Shown here piece after piece: positions 1 to 6,568 of a stretch of 12,498 nt of DNA. A model generated the notes under the pieces. It was not told where the DNA came from. It saw only the letters and a program-made list of their open reading frames with translations, and did no database searches. Each line of letters starts with the position of its first letter. Positions within the stretch are counted from its first letter, which is position 1. The DNA is taken from assembly GCA_030043855.1 (NCBI GenBank), contig JASHWW010000093.1:1-12498 (forward strand), given 5' to 3'. The position numbers were made by a program, and so were the translations under genes. The DNA comes from Thermoplasmata archaeon. Lineage in GTDB: Archaea > Thermoplasmatota > Thermoplasmata > Lutacidiplasmatales > UBA184.

Positions 1-180
1 GCTGGGCGAGGACTTCTCAAGCCCGTACCAGCTGGTCGCGAAGCCGACCCCGATCAGGATGACCACCACCACGACCGCGACGACCGCGATTAGGGCGCCG
101 TGCCCCTGCTTGCGGCGGACGGTCGGGGGCGGGGCCGCGGGCGGGGGCGCCCCACTGGCGGGCGGAGCGGGGGCGCTCAT
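1..180 (-). CDS. N-terminus of a membrane-anchored or secreted protein (partial, runs off left edge)
   Basis: Sixty codons are visible, starting at an ATG at 180 and still open at the window edge. Residues 2-20 are a Pro/Ala-rich cytoplasmic leader. A short basic and polar stretch (V-R-R-K-Q-G-H-G) follows, then one hydrophobic segment at about residues 29-48, rich in Val, Ile, Ala and Leu. After this the chain continues with polar residues (S-W-Y-G-L-E-K-S-S). This is the layout of an N-terminal membrane anchor or uncleaved signal peptide, with the bulk of the protein outside the cell. Archaea often carry such N-termini on solute-binding proteins and secreted enzymes, but the functional domain lies outside the window, so no function can be given. 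A GGAGG at 188-192 sits 7 nt before the ATG and supports this start. The gene is divergent from cysC. Confidence 0.7.
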   Translation of the reverse strand, partial: MSAPAPPASGAPPPAAPPPTVRRKQGHGALIAVVAVVVVVILIGVGFATSWYGLEKSSPS

Positions 181-187
181 CGCCCCG

Positions 188-192
188 CCTCC
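188..192 (-). promoter_or_regulatory. Shine-Dalgarno-like site of the edge protein
   Basis: On the minus strand this reads GGAGG, 7 nt upstream of the ATG at 180. It supports that start and implies a leadered transcript, which fits an upstream TATA-like element near 291-303. Confidence 0.5.
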
Positions 193-290
193 GCGAGGGG
201 CGAGCGCGCCGTGGCGGGTTCGTTCGTCGGGAGCGTTCCGTGGGCCGTTCGAGGGTCGTTCATGGCACCGGGCGGCGCCCATTTCGGGGG

Positions 291-303
291 TCTACTATAT
301 ACC
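291..303. promoter_or_regulatory. TATA-like element in the divergent intergenic region
   Basis: A short AT-rich block (TCTACTATATACC) stands out in otherwise extremely GC-rich sequence between two divergent genes (181-440). Its core TATATA is self-complementary, so it could serve either strand. Read on the minus strand it would place transcription start near 265-272, about 90 nt before the edge gene, which has a Shine-Dalgarno site. Read on the plus strand it would leave a leader of over 100 nt before cysC. I see no clear BRE purine stretch on either side. The rest of the 260-bp gap shows no gene: the open frames through it lack recognisable protein character. Confidence 0.45.
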
Positions 304-405
304 GGCAGAATGGCGACAAATGGAAGGGCCCTCGGACGAAATGGCGTCTATCTCGCGGGCTCTGCGGGCTCGCGACACCGGCCGCCGAACGGCGCGCGGG
401 ACGGG

Positions 406-417
406 CAACGATTTTCC
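406..417 (+). promoter_or_regulatory. possible weak TATA element for cysC
   Basis: A short AT-richer run (CAACGATTTT) is centred about 30 nt before the ATG at 441. That is near the archaeal TATA-to-start spacing expected for a leaderless transcript beginning at the start codon, and no Shine-Dalgarno sequence precedes that ATG. The match to a TATA consensus is poor, so this is a weak inference. Confidence 0.25.
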
Positions 418-440
418 CCCCGTCCGGCGTGGCGCCCCCG

Positions 441-1007
441 ATGCCGGCGGCCTCTCCCTCGGTGAGCGACGGATTCATCGCCTGGATCGAGGGACTTCCG
501 AGCTCCGGCAAGACGACCCTCTCCCGCACGGTCGCCGAGCGGCTCCGCGCCGCCGGGCGAAAGGTCGAGGTTCTCGACGGCGACGAGGTCCGCCAGATGT
601 TCTCCCCCGAGCTCGGCTTCTCGCGGAAGGATCGGGAACTGCACGCCCGCCGGGTCAGCTACGTCGCGCGGATGCTCGCCCGCAACGGCGTGGCGGTGCT
701 GGTCGCGATGATCACGCCGTACGAGACGTCCCGCCAGGCGGCTCGCGCCGGCGTCGGCCCCCGGTTCACCGAGATCTGGCTGAAGTGTTCGATCGATGTC
801 TGCCGCCAGCGGGATGCGAAGGGGCTCTACGAGCGGTCCCGCTCGGGCGGGGTCGCCCGGCTCACGGGGGTCGACGACCCGTTCGAGGAGCCGCTCGCCC
901 CGGACCTCGTCGTCGACACCGGGCATCTCTCGGTCCCCGAGGCCACGAAGAAGATCCTCGACCATCTCGTCGAAAAGGGATGGCTCGCCCCGATGTCTCC
1001 CGCGTGA
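441..1007 (+). CDS. cysC: adenylylsulfate (APS) kinase
   Basis: A 188-residue protein of the usual single-domain APS kinase length. It phosphorylates adenylylsulfate at the 3' position with ATP to give PAPS in the cytoplasm. Visible motifs are the P-loop GLPSSGKTT at residues 18-26, the DGDEVR block at 46-51, an ELGFSRKDR segment at 57-65 that matches the family's 'LGFS..DR', an ITPYETSR segment at 91-98 where the family has 'ISP.R', RDAKGLYERSR at 124-134, and LTGVDDPFEEP at 141-151. I chose the ATG at 441. A GTG at 462 (residue 8) is an alternative that keeps every motif. The frame stays open further upstream, but that part has no kinase-like sequence. No ATP sulfurylase (sat, cysN or cysD) or PAPS reductase lies nearby, so the use of the PAPS (assimilation or sulfation) is unknown. 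The gene converges with aceA, 7 bp apart. Confidence 0.9.
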   Translation: MPAASPSVSDGFIAWIEGLPSSGKTTLSRTVAERLRAAGRKVEVLDGDEVRQMFSPELGFSRKDRELHARRVSYVARMLARNGVAVLVAMITPYETSRQAARAGVGPRFTEIWLKCSIDVCRQRDAKGLYERSRSGGVARLTGVDDPFEEPLAPDLVVDTGHLSVPEATKKILDHLVEKGWLAPMSPA

Positions 1008-1014
1008 CCGTCGC

Positions 1015-2355
1015 CTAGTCGGCCCGCGAGGCGACCGACCGATTCCGCCCCTTGCCCGTCGGCTCCTTCGGAGCCTCCGGGCGTCGCGCCGCGAACTGCT
1101 CGGCCTCGGTCGACCCGTCCATCGCGAGGGTCGAGGTCAGACCGCCGGAGAGGACCTGCGCCACCTCGTCGAAGTACCCCGTCCCGACGAACGTCTGGTG
1201 CTTGACGGCCCGGTAGCCGGCCTCCTCCGCCGCGAACTCCTCCTGCTGCAGCTCGGAGTACGCGAGCATCCCGCGGTCGCGGTACTCCTGGGCGAGCCGG
1301 AACATCGAGAGGTTGAGCGCGTGGAATCCGGCGAGCGTCACGAACTGGAATTTGTAGCCCATTTCCGCGAGGGCCCCCTGGAAGCGCCGAATCTCCGTCG
1401 CCGGGAGTTTCTTCGCCCAATTGAACGACGGGGAGCAGTTGTAGGCGAGCCACTTCCCCGGGTGGGTCGCGTGGATCGCCTCCGCGAACCGCCGCGCCTC
1501 GTCCAGGTCGGGGCCGCCGGTCTCGAACCAGAGGAGGTCGGCGAACGGCGCGTACGCGAGCCCCCGGGCGATCGCCGCCTCGATCCCGTCGCGGATGACG
1601 AAGAACCCCTCGCTCGTCCGCTGCCCCGTGACGAACTCCTGGTCGCGCGGGTCGACGTCGCTGGTGAGCAGCTTCGCCGAGAGCGCGTCCGTCCGGGCGA
1701 TCAGGACCGTCGGGACGTCCAGGAGGTCGGCGGCGAGCCGTGCCGCCCACAACTTCTGGTTGAACTCCCGGGTCGGGACGAGGACCTTGCCGCCCAGGTG
1801 GCCGCACTTCTTCGCCGACGCGAGCTGGTCTTCCAGGTGGAGGCCGGCGGTCCCGGCTTCGATCAGCGCCTTCGTCAGTTCGAAGACGTTCAGGTTCCCG
1901 CCGAACCCGGCCTCGGCGTCGGCGACGATCGGCGCGTACCAGTACGTCCCGGTCTCGCCGGCGGCGTGCTGCTTCTCGTCCTCGCGCTGGAACGCGTGGT
2001 TGATGCGACGGACGAGCGTCGGCATCGAGTCGGCGGGGTAGAGGCTCTGGTCGGGGTACGTCTGGCCCGCGTCGTTCGCGTCGGCGGCGACCTGCCAGCC
2101 GCTCGCGTAGATCGCCGCGAGGCCCGCCTGGACGACCTGCACCGCCTGGGTCCCGGTCATCGCGCCGAGCGTCGGCACGTACGGCTCGCGCCGGAGGAGG
2201 TCCCAGAGTCGCCGGGCGCCGAGCGTCGCCAGCGTGTGCTCGACGCGGACCGACCCCCGCAGCCGGAGCACGTCCTCGGGCCGATACGGCCGCCGGACGC
2301 CGGTCCATCGCTCGTCGGTCTTCCACTCCGTCGCCAGCTCTTCGGCTCCCGTCAT
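1015..2355 (-). CDS. aceA: isocitrate lyase
   Basis: A 446-residue protein that cleaves isocitrate to succinate and glyoxylate, the first step of the glyoxylate shunt. Length and motifs fit class I isocitrate lyase. SGWQVAADAN at residues 85-94 matches the family's 'SGWQVAAD.N'. DAEAGFGG at 146-153 holds the Mg-binding acidic residues. KKCGHLGGK at 182-190 contains the catalytic cysteine (C184). NCSPSFNW at 306-313 binds substrate. The C-terminal region has the expected HQTFVGTGYFDEV (386-398). The last 20 residues are basic and low in complexity. The ATG at 2355 overlaps the aceB stop by 4 nt (ATGA, 2352-2355), and a strong GGAGG site lies 5 nt before it. This makes it the second gene of an aceBA operon with coupled translation. 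Confidence 0.97.
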   Translation of the reverse strand: MTGAEELATEWKTDERWTGVRRPYRPEDVLRLRGSVRVEHTLATLGARRLWDLLRREPYVPTLGAMTGTQAVQVVQAGLAAIYASGWQVAADANDAGQTYPDQSLYPADSMPTLVRRINHAFQREDEKQHAAGETGTYWYAPIVADAEAGFGGNLNVFELTKALIEAGTAGLHLEDQLASAKKCGHLGGKVLVPTREFNQKLWAARLAADLLDVPTVLIARTDALSAKLLTSDVDPRDQEFVTGQRTSEGFFVIRDGIEAAIARGLAYAPFADLLWFETGGPDLDEARRFAEAIHATHPGKWLAYNCSPSFNWAKKLPATEIRRFQGALAEMGYKFQFVTLAGFHALNLSMFRLAQEYRDRGMLAYSELQQEEFAAEEAGYRAVKHQTFVGTGYFDEVAQVLSGGLTSTLAMDGSTEAEQFAARRPEAPKEPTGKGRNRSVASRAD

Positions 2356-4013
2356 GCGTTCTCCCCTCCGTTCTCCCGGTCGAGCATCGCGTAGCAGTGC
2401 AAGGGAAAGAACTCCACGAACGTCGCCCCGGTGACGAGTTCGTCGAGGACGACCGACGCTCCGGCGAGCGAAGCGACCGTCGCCGCGGTCTCCGGTCGTT
2501 CCGACCGCAGCGCGAACGCCTCCTCAGCGAGGATCGCGCGGACGGTCTCCGCGCGCAGCGGCCCGTGGCCCTCCACCGGCACGGCGTAGCGGACCCACTG
2601 CCAGAGCTGCGCCCGCGCGATCTCGACGGTCGCGGCGTCCTCCATCCGGTGGTCGATCGGCACGCAACCGATTCCCCGGAGCCACGCATCGAGGTACCGC
2701 AGCGCGGCGCGGACGTTGGTGCGGACCCCGCTCGCGCGGACCGGGCCGGTCGGGACGCGGAGCAGTTGGTCCGCCCGGATCCCCGGCGTCCCCGGATGGC
2801 TCGCGACCTGGTTCGGCCCGGACATCCCGCGTGCGAACACCTCGCGCGCGACGGGCACGAGCCCGGGGTGGGCGACCCACGTGCCGTCGTGCCCGACGGC
2901 GACCTCCCGTTCCTTGTCGGCCCGGACCTGCGCCAGCGCCGCGGCGTTCGCCGCCGGGTCGTCCTTGATCGGGATCTGGGCCGCCATCCCCCCGATCGCG
3001 TGCGCCCCGCGCCGATGGCAGGTCGTCACCAGGAGGCGGGAGTACGCGTCCAGGAACGGCGTCGTCATCGGCAGGAGCGCCCGATCCGGGAAGACGGCCT
3101 GGGGGTCGTCCCGGAACTGCTTGATGAAGCTGAAGATGTAGTCCCACCGCCCGCAGTTGAGCCCCGCCGAGTGGTCCTTCAGCGCGAACAGGATCTCGTC
3201 CATCTCGAACACCGCGGGCAGCGTCTCGATGAGCACCGTCGCGCGGACGCTGCCGCGCGGGAGGCCGGCCCACCGCTCCGCGACGTCGAAGACGTCGTCC
3301 CAGAGGCCCGCCTCGCCGAAGTGCTCGAGCTTCGGCAGGTAGACGTAGGGCCCGGTGCCGCGCGCGACCAGCTCCCGCGCGTTGTGGGCGAAGAACAACC
3401 CGAAGTCGACGAGGCTCGCGGGCAGCGGCTCGCCCGCGAGGGTGAGGTGCCGCTCCTCGAGGTGCCAGCCGCGGGGGCGGACCAGCAGCGTCGCCGGGGT
3501 CGGGCCGAGCCGATACTCCCGGCCGTCCGGGCTCGTCCAGGCGATCGTCCGACGCACGGCGTCGCGGAGGTTCGCCTGGCCGCGCACCGTGCCGAGCCAC
3601 GTCGGGGAGTGGGCGTCCTCGAAATCGGCCATGAAGGCGGACGCGCCGGAGTTGAGCGCGTTGATGATCGTCTTCCGGTCGACCGGTCCCGTGATCTCGA
3701 CGCGCCGGTCGACGAGGTCCGGCGGCGGCGGGGCGACCCGCCAGTCGGCCTCGCGGAGCGACCGGCTCTCCTCGAGGAAGTTCGGGCGGTGGCCCGCGAC
3801 GATCGCCTCCCGGAAGCGGGCCCGCGCCGCCAGGAGGGTCCGGCGCCGCGCGCCGAACCGCCGGACCAGCTCGCCCACGAGATCGAGGGCCTCGCTCGAG
3901 AGAACGGCGGCCAGGTCGTCCGGCACCCCGGCGGCGACACGCACCGGCTCCGGTTCGGAGGACCGGCCGGATGGCTCGGGGATCGGGTCGCCGCGTAGCT
4001 TCGGGGCGCTCAT
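2352..4013 (-). CDS. aceB: malate synthase, A type
   Basis: A 553-residue protein that condenses glyoxylate with acetyl-CoA to malate, the second step of the glyoxylate shunt. The malate synthase signature is intact at residues 279-294 (K-D-H-x-x-G-L-N-x-G-x-W-D-Y-x-F). MADFEDAHSPTW (128-139) and LLVRPRGWHLEE (176-187) belong to the TIM-barrel core. MEDAATVEIARAQLWQW (457-473) carries the likely catalytic base D459. The C-terminus (VEFFPLHCYAMLD) matches the end of AceB-type enzymes. The size is that of isoform A, about 530-555 residues, rather than the 720-residue isoform G. The ATG at 4013 gives about 25 non-conserved Pro/Glu-rich residues before the family core. No Shine-Dalgarno precedes it, as expected for a promoter-proximal gene in many archaea. 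The stop codon overlaps the aceA start. Confidence 0.97.
   Translation of the reverse strand: MSAPKLRGDPIPEPSGRSSEPEPVRVAAGVPDDLAAVLSSEALDLVGELVRRFGARRRTLLAARARFREAIVAGHRPNFLEESRSLREADWRVAPPPPDLVDRRVEITGPVDRKTIINALNSGASAFMADFEDAHSPTWLGTVRGQANLRDAVRRTIAWTSPDGREYRLGPTPATLLVRPRGWHLEERHLTLAGEPLPASLVDFGLFFAHNARELVARGTGPYVYLPKLEHFGEAGLWDDVFDVAERWAGLPRGSVRATVLIETLPAVFEMDEILFALKDHSAGLNCGRWDYIFSFIKQFRDDPQAVFPDRALLPMTTPFLDAYSRLLVTTCHRRGAHAIGGMAAQIPIKDDPAANAAALAQVRADKEREVAVGHDGTWVAHPGLVPVAREVFARGMSGPNQVASHPGTPGIRADQLLRVPTGPVRASGVRTNVRAALRYLDAWLRGIGCVPIDHRMEDAATVEIARAQLWQWVRYAVPVEGHGPLRAETVRAILAEEAFALRSERPETAATVASLAGASVVLDELVTGATFVEFFPLHCYAMLDRENGGENA
2361..2369 (-). promoter_or_regulatory. Shine-Dalgarno site for aceA
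   Basis: The minus strand reads GGAGGGGAG, ending 5 nt before the aceA ATG and lying inside the aceB coding end. It fixes the aceA start and, with the ATGA overlap, suggests that aceA is translated both by coupling and by its own initiation site. Confidence 0.6.
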
Positions 4014-4060
4014 GGGGGCCCGGGTGCGCCGAGGCCCCGGGGAGCCGGGATGCCGCCCGG

Positions 4061-4086
4061 CGGGATAACTACCCTTCGCCGAGGGT
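4061..4086 (-). promoter_or_regulatory. candidate aceBA promoter with adjoining inverted repeat
   Basis: In the GC-rich 138-bp gap before aceB, the minus strand has one AT-richer element, TAGTTATCC (about 4063-4071), roughly 55 nt before the ATG at 4013. A transcript starting about 26 nt downstream would have a leader of about 30 nt. Directly upstream lies a 5-bp inverted repeat, ACCCT at 4071-4075 and AGGGT at 4082-4086 with a 6-nt spacer, which could be a regulator half-site pair. The rest of the gap (4014-4151) shows no gene. All of this is inferred from position and composition. Confidence 0.3.
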
Positions 4087-4151
4087 GGCCGGCCGTCTCT
4101 CGAAGCGTCCCAGCGGGAGGGGGGAACCGCGACCGGGAGTCCGGACCGTCC

Positions 4152-4541
4152 CTACGGCTTCGCCGCCTGGAAGAGGCCGATCACGTTCCCTTCCGTGTCC
4201 CGGAAGTACGCGGAGTACCCGATGGTGCCGTCGCCGATCGGTTGCTTCTTCACCAGGACCTTCCCGCCGTGCTTCTCGACCGCCTGCTCGGCGACCGTGA
4301 TCTCGTCGACCATGATCGTGACCACCGGGTGGGCCAGCGGACCGCCGCGCTTCGCGATCCCCCCGCCGATGTAGCCGGGCCGCGTCGGCATCGACTCCGC
4401 GTCCACCGGTCCGGTCTGGACCATGTTGTATTCCATGTTCGGAACGTCGACGCCCTTCCAACCGAAGGTGGCCGCGTAGAACTGGCTCGCGCGTTGGGGA
4501 TCGTCCGCCGGGATCTCGAAATGCACCACTTCTCCGCTCAT
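4152..4541 (-). CDS. VOC-family (glyoxalase/bleomycin-resistance fold) small protein
   Basis: A 129-residue single-domain protein of the vicinal-oxygen-chelate superfamily. The first beta-alpha-beta module opens with VVHFEIPADDPQRASQFYAATFGW (residues 5-28), the standard start of these proteins, with a potential metal ligand at H7. The second module contains the HPVVTIMVDEI strand (71-81), the usual 'GGKVLV' turn (92-97), and the closing strands AYFRDTEGNVIGLFQ (111-125), where an acidic residue often completes the metal site. The substrate cannot be told from sequence: members act as lyases, dioxygenases, epimerases or binding proteins. I chose the ATG at 4541. An in-frame extension to 4586 adds 15 residues of basic, non-conserved sequence. 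No Shine-Dalgarno is seen. The gene lies 75 bp downstream of hemH on the same strand, so it may share that transcript or have its own leaderless start. Confidence 0.85.
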   Translation of the reverse strand: MSGEVVHFEIPADDPQRASQFYAATFGWKGVDVPNMEYNMVQTGPVDAESMPTRPGYIGGGIAKRGGPLAHPVVTIMVDEITVAEQAVEKHGGKVLVKKQPIGDGTIGYSAYFRDTEGNVIGLFQAAKP

Positions 4542-4577
4542 GGTTGTCCGACCGTCGAACCGGCGGGGAGTGGAAGA

Positions 4578-4589
4578 GTCCCGCACGGG
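4578..4589. repeat. small interrupted palindrome between hemH and the VOC gene
   Basis: TCCCG and CGGGA flank a 2-nt centre in the 75-bp gap between hemH and the VOC gene. The centre is too short for a stable RNA hairpin loop, so if it matters it is more likely a DNA-binding site than a terminator. It may be chance in this GC-rich sequence. Nothing else is seen in the gap. Confidence 0.2.
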
Positions 4590-4616
4590 AGGGCGTGAAA
4601 CACCCCCGCTCCCCGA

Positions 4617-5531
4617 TCACCCCGGGCCGAGCACGACGTCCCGGAGCGCCTCGACCAGCCGGTCGTCGTCGTTCGGCATCGGGACCCGGTGGTAGCCGAC
4701 CGACTGCCGGCCGGCGAAGTCGCGAACGACTCGATCCAGGTCGTAGAGCACCTCCAGGTGCTCGAAGACGAACCCGAACGGCGCGACGAGCTGCTCCGGG
4801 TGTCCCTTCTCCCGCCACTCGACCATCTTGTCGGTGATGTCGGGGGTCAGCCACGGTTCCGTGTCGTTGCCGGGGCTCTGGTACGTGAAGTCCCAGAACG
4901 GGGGATGCGCCGCCGCCGCGATCCGGTCGGCCGTGTCGGTAACGATCGTCGGGTACGGGTCGCCGGCGTCCCGGTGGCGCGCCGGCAGGCTGTGGGCGGA
5001 GAGGAGCACGACCGTGCCGTCCGGCAGCCGGGCGAGTTCCCGGTGGATCGCGTCCGACCAGTACCCGATCCAGTGCGGGTTGGTGTGCCAGCCGCTGCGC
5101 AGTTCGACCTCGATCGGGGCGTTCGCGCGCTGCCGACCTGCCTCGATCGACCGCCGGTACGGGGCGAGGATCCAGGGCGAAGCGTACGGCGAGAGCGGGA
5201 CCGCGATGAGCCGACGGACCCCGGCCTTCGCCGCCTCGACGACGGCGTCCGCGGCGTGGGGCGTCCAGTGCTTCGTGCCGAGGTAGACCGGGGGAGACGG
5301 TCCATCGCGGGCGAGGCGCGCGGCCAGCTTCGCGCGCAGCGAGGTGATGATCCGCAACTGCGGCGACCAGCCGATCGATTCGTACCGGCGCGCGTACTCC
5401 GCGACCAGGGCAGGGCTCGGCGGGTGGCCGATCACTTCCGCGAGGTACCCCGGTAGGTCCTCGGGACCGGCCGGGCTCCCGTACCCCATCAGGAGAACCC
5501 CGGTCCCGTCCGGCAGGGTGCTCGCCGTCAC
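4617..5531 (-). CDS. hemH: ferrochelatase, probably coproporphyrin ferrochelatase (CpfC type)
   Basis: A 304-residue soluble-length chelatase that inserts Fe2+ into a porphyrin. The sequence follows the Bacillus enzyme closely along its length. GYGSP (16-20) places Y17 at the position of the Bacillus active-site tyrosine Y13. SAHSLP (178-183) has the metal-site histidine H180. GDPYP (190-194), QSPGNDTEPWL (218-228) and PFGFVFEHLEVLYD (251-264) follow, the last with the catalytic glutamate E260, and then MPND (285-288). These features, together with HemQ in the same operon, favour coproporphyrin III over protoporphyrin IX as substrate. I chose the GTG at 5531, which overlaps the hemE stop as GTGA and has GGAGG 6 nt upstream. 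A further 18 upstream in-frame residues are arginine-rich and belong to the hemE overlap. It is the last gene of the heme operon. No C-terminal membrane or 2Fe-2S extension is present. Confidence 0.93.
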   Translation of the reverse strand: MTASTLPDGTGVLLMGYGSPAGPEDLPGYLAEVIGHPPSPALVAEYARRYESIGWSPQLRIITSLRAKLAARLARDGPSPPVYLGTKHWTPHAADAVVEAAKAGVRRLIAVPLSPYASPWILAPYRRSIEAGRQRANAPIEVELRSGWHTNPHWIGYWSDAIHRELARLPDGTVVLLSAHSLPARHRDAGDPYPTIVTDTADRIAAAAHPPFWDFTYQSPGNDTEPWLTPDITDKMVEWREKGHPEQLVAPFGFVFEHLEVLYDLDRVVRDFAGRQSVGYHRVPMPNDDDRLVEALRDVVLGPG

Positions 5532-6568
5532 GGGGCGCCTCCGGCCGAGAATTCGTGCACGGCGGTCACCACGGCGTCGACGCACTCCATCCTGGCATCG
5601 GGAGGGACACCGTGGCCGAGATTGAAGACGTGGCCCCGATGGTCCGGGATCTCGTCCAGGACGTCCCGGACCATCCGGCGGACGGTCGGCACGTCGGTGA
5701 GCAACGCCATCGGGTCGAGGTTCCCCTGCAGCGCGAGGTCCGGACCGACGCGCCGTCGGACGGCCCCGAGCGGGACCCGCCAGTCGACGCTCAGCGCCGT
5801 GGCGTGGGACGTCGCGGCGAGCTCGAGGAGATGGTCCGACCCCGTGCTGAAGTAGATCGTCGGCAAGCGCAGGGGGACGAGCGCGTCGAACACCGTGCGG
5901 AGGCGGGGGAGCACCACCGTCTCAAAGGTTCTGCGGGAGAGTTGCCCGACCCAGGTGTCGAACAGCTGCAGCGCCTCCGCGCCGGCCCGCGCCTGCATCG
6001 TCAGGTATTCGATCGTCGGCTCGGTCAGCCGGTCGAGGAGCCGGCCGAACGTCGCGGGGTCGCCCAGGAGCATCCGCCGGGTCTCGGGCAGTTCGCGGGA
6101 CGGACGACCCTCGACGAGGTAGCTCGCGAGCGTGAACGGCGCCCCCGCGAATCCGACGATCGGACGGTCCGGGCGCCGTTCGCGGAACTCCCGGATCGCT
6201 CCCCCGACGAACCCCGCATCCCGCTCGGCAGAGAACGCCCGGAGCGCGTCGACGTCCGCCGGACCGCGAAGCGGGCGCGCGATCACCGGTCCGACACCCG
6301 GATCGATGCGGAAGTCGACGCCCAGCCCGAAGAACGGGATCGTGATGTCCGCGAAGACGACGCCGGCGTCGAGGTCGTAGCGCGCGAGCGGCTCGATCGT
6401 CACGTCCGCGGCGAGCGCGGGCGTCCGGGCGATCTCGAGGATCTCGTGCCGCTCGCGCAAGGCGCGGTACCCGGGCAGGTGCCGGCCGGCCTGGCGCATC
6501 AGCCAGACGGGGACGACGTCGACCGACTCTCCGCGGAGCGCCCGCCCGAGGCGGTCGCGGCGGTTCAT
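5528..6568 (-). CDS. hemE: uroporphyrinogen III decarboxylase
   Basis: A 346-residue TIM-barrel enzyme that removes four acetate carboxyls from uroporphyrinogen III to give coproporphyrinogen III. The N-terminal signature PVWLMRQAGRHLPGY (20-34) is exact and supplies the substrate-binding arginines R25 and R29. FADI (72-75) contains the conserved aspartate D74. GFAGAPFTLASY (139-150) ends in the conserved tyrosine. LQGNLDP (280-286) and FNLGHGVPP (315-323), with H319, complete the active site. The ATG at 6568 overlaps the hemL stop (ATGA), and the protein starts within a few residues of the family start. The long in-frame extension upstream lies inside hemL in another frame and is not real. 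The C-terminal stop overlaps the hemH GTG. Confidence 0.97.
   Translation of the reverse strand: MNRRDRLGRALRGESVDVVPVWLMRQAGRHLPGYRALRERHEILEIARTPALAADVTIEPLARYDLDAGVVFADITIPFFGLGVDFRIDPGVGPVIARPLRGPADVDALRAFSAERDAGFVGGAIREFRERRPDRPIVGFAGAPFTLASYLVEGRPSRELPETRRMLLGDPATFGRLLDRLTEPTIEYLTMQARAGAEALQLFDTWVGQLSRRTFETVVLPRLRTVFDALVPLRLPTIYFSTGSDHLLELAATSHATALSVDWRVPLGAVRRRVGPDLALQGNLDPMALLTDVPTVRRMVRDVLDEIPDHRGHVFNLGHGVPPDARMECVDAVVTAVHEFSAGGAP
5538..5542 (-). promoter_or_regulatory. Shine-Dalgarno site for hemH
   Basis: The minus strand reads GGAGG 6 nt before the GTG at 5531, within the end of hemE. It decides the GTG start of hemH over the longer open frame. Confidence 0.55.

Noticed and set aside
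240..440. N-terminal extension of the APS kinase from 240
   Set aside because: The upstream 67 codons have no kinase-family similarity, run through the TATA-like element, and would add a length not seen in the family. ATG 441 or GTG 462 fits better.
827..2689. Very long open frames antisense or out of frame to the real genes, such as this 620-codon minus-strand frame and similar ones at 796-2394, 2397-3998 and 9153-10685
   Set aside because: They are a by-product of extreme GC content, which makes stop codons rare. Their translations are Arg/Pro/Gly-rich, carry no family motifs, and lie across genes with complete catalytic signatures.
4542..4586. Earlier in-frame start for the VOC gene at 4586
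   Set aside because: The extra 15 residues are basic and non-conserved, while the family consistently begins a few residues before the V-H-F-E-I-P strand.
4578..4589. Transcription terminator after hemH
   Set aside because: The palindrome has only a 2-nt centre and no T-rich run follows it on the minus strand, so it does not look like a terminator.
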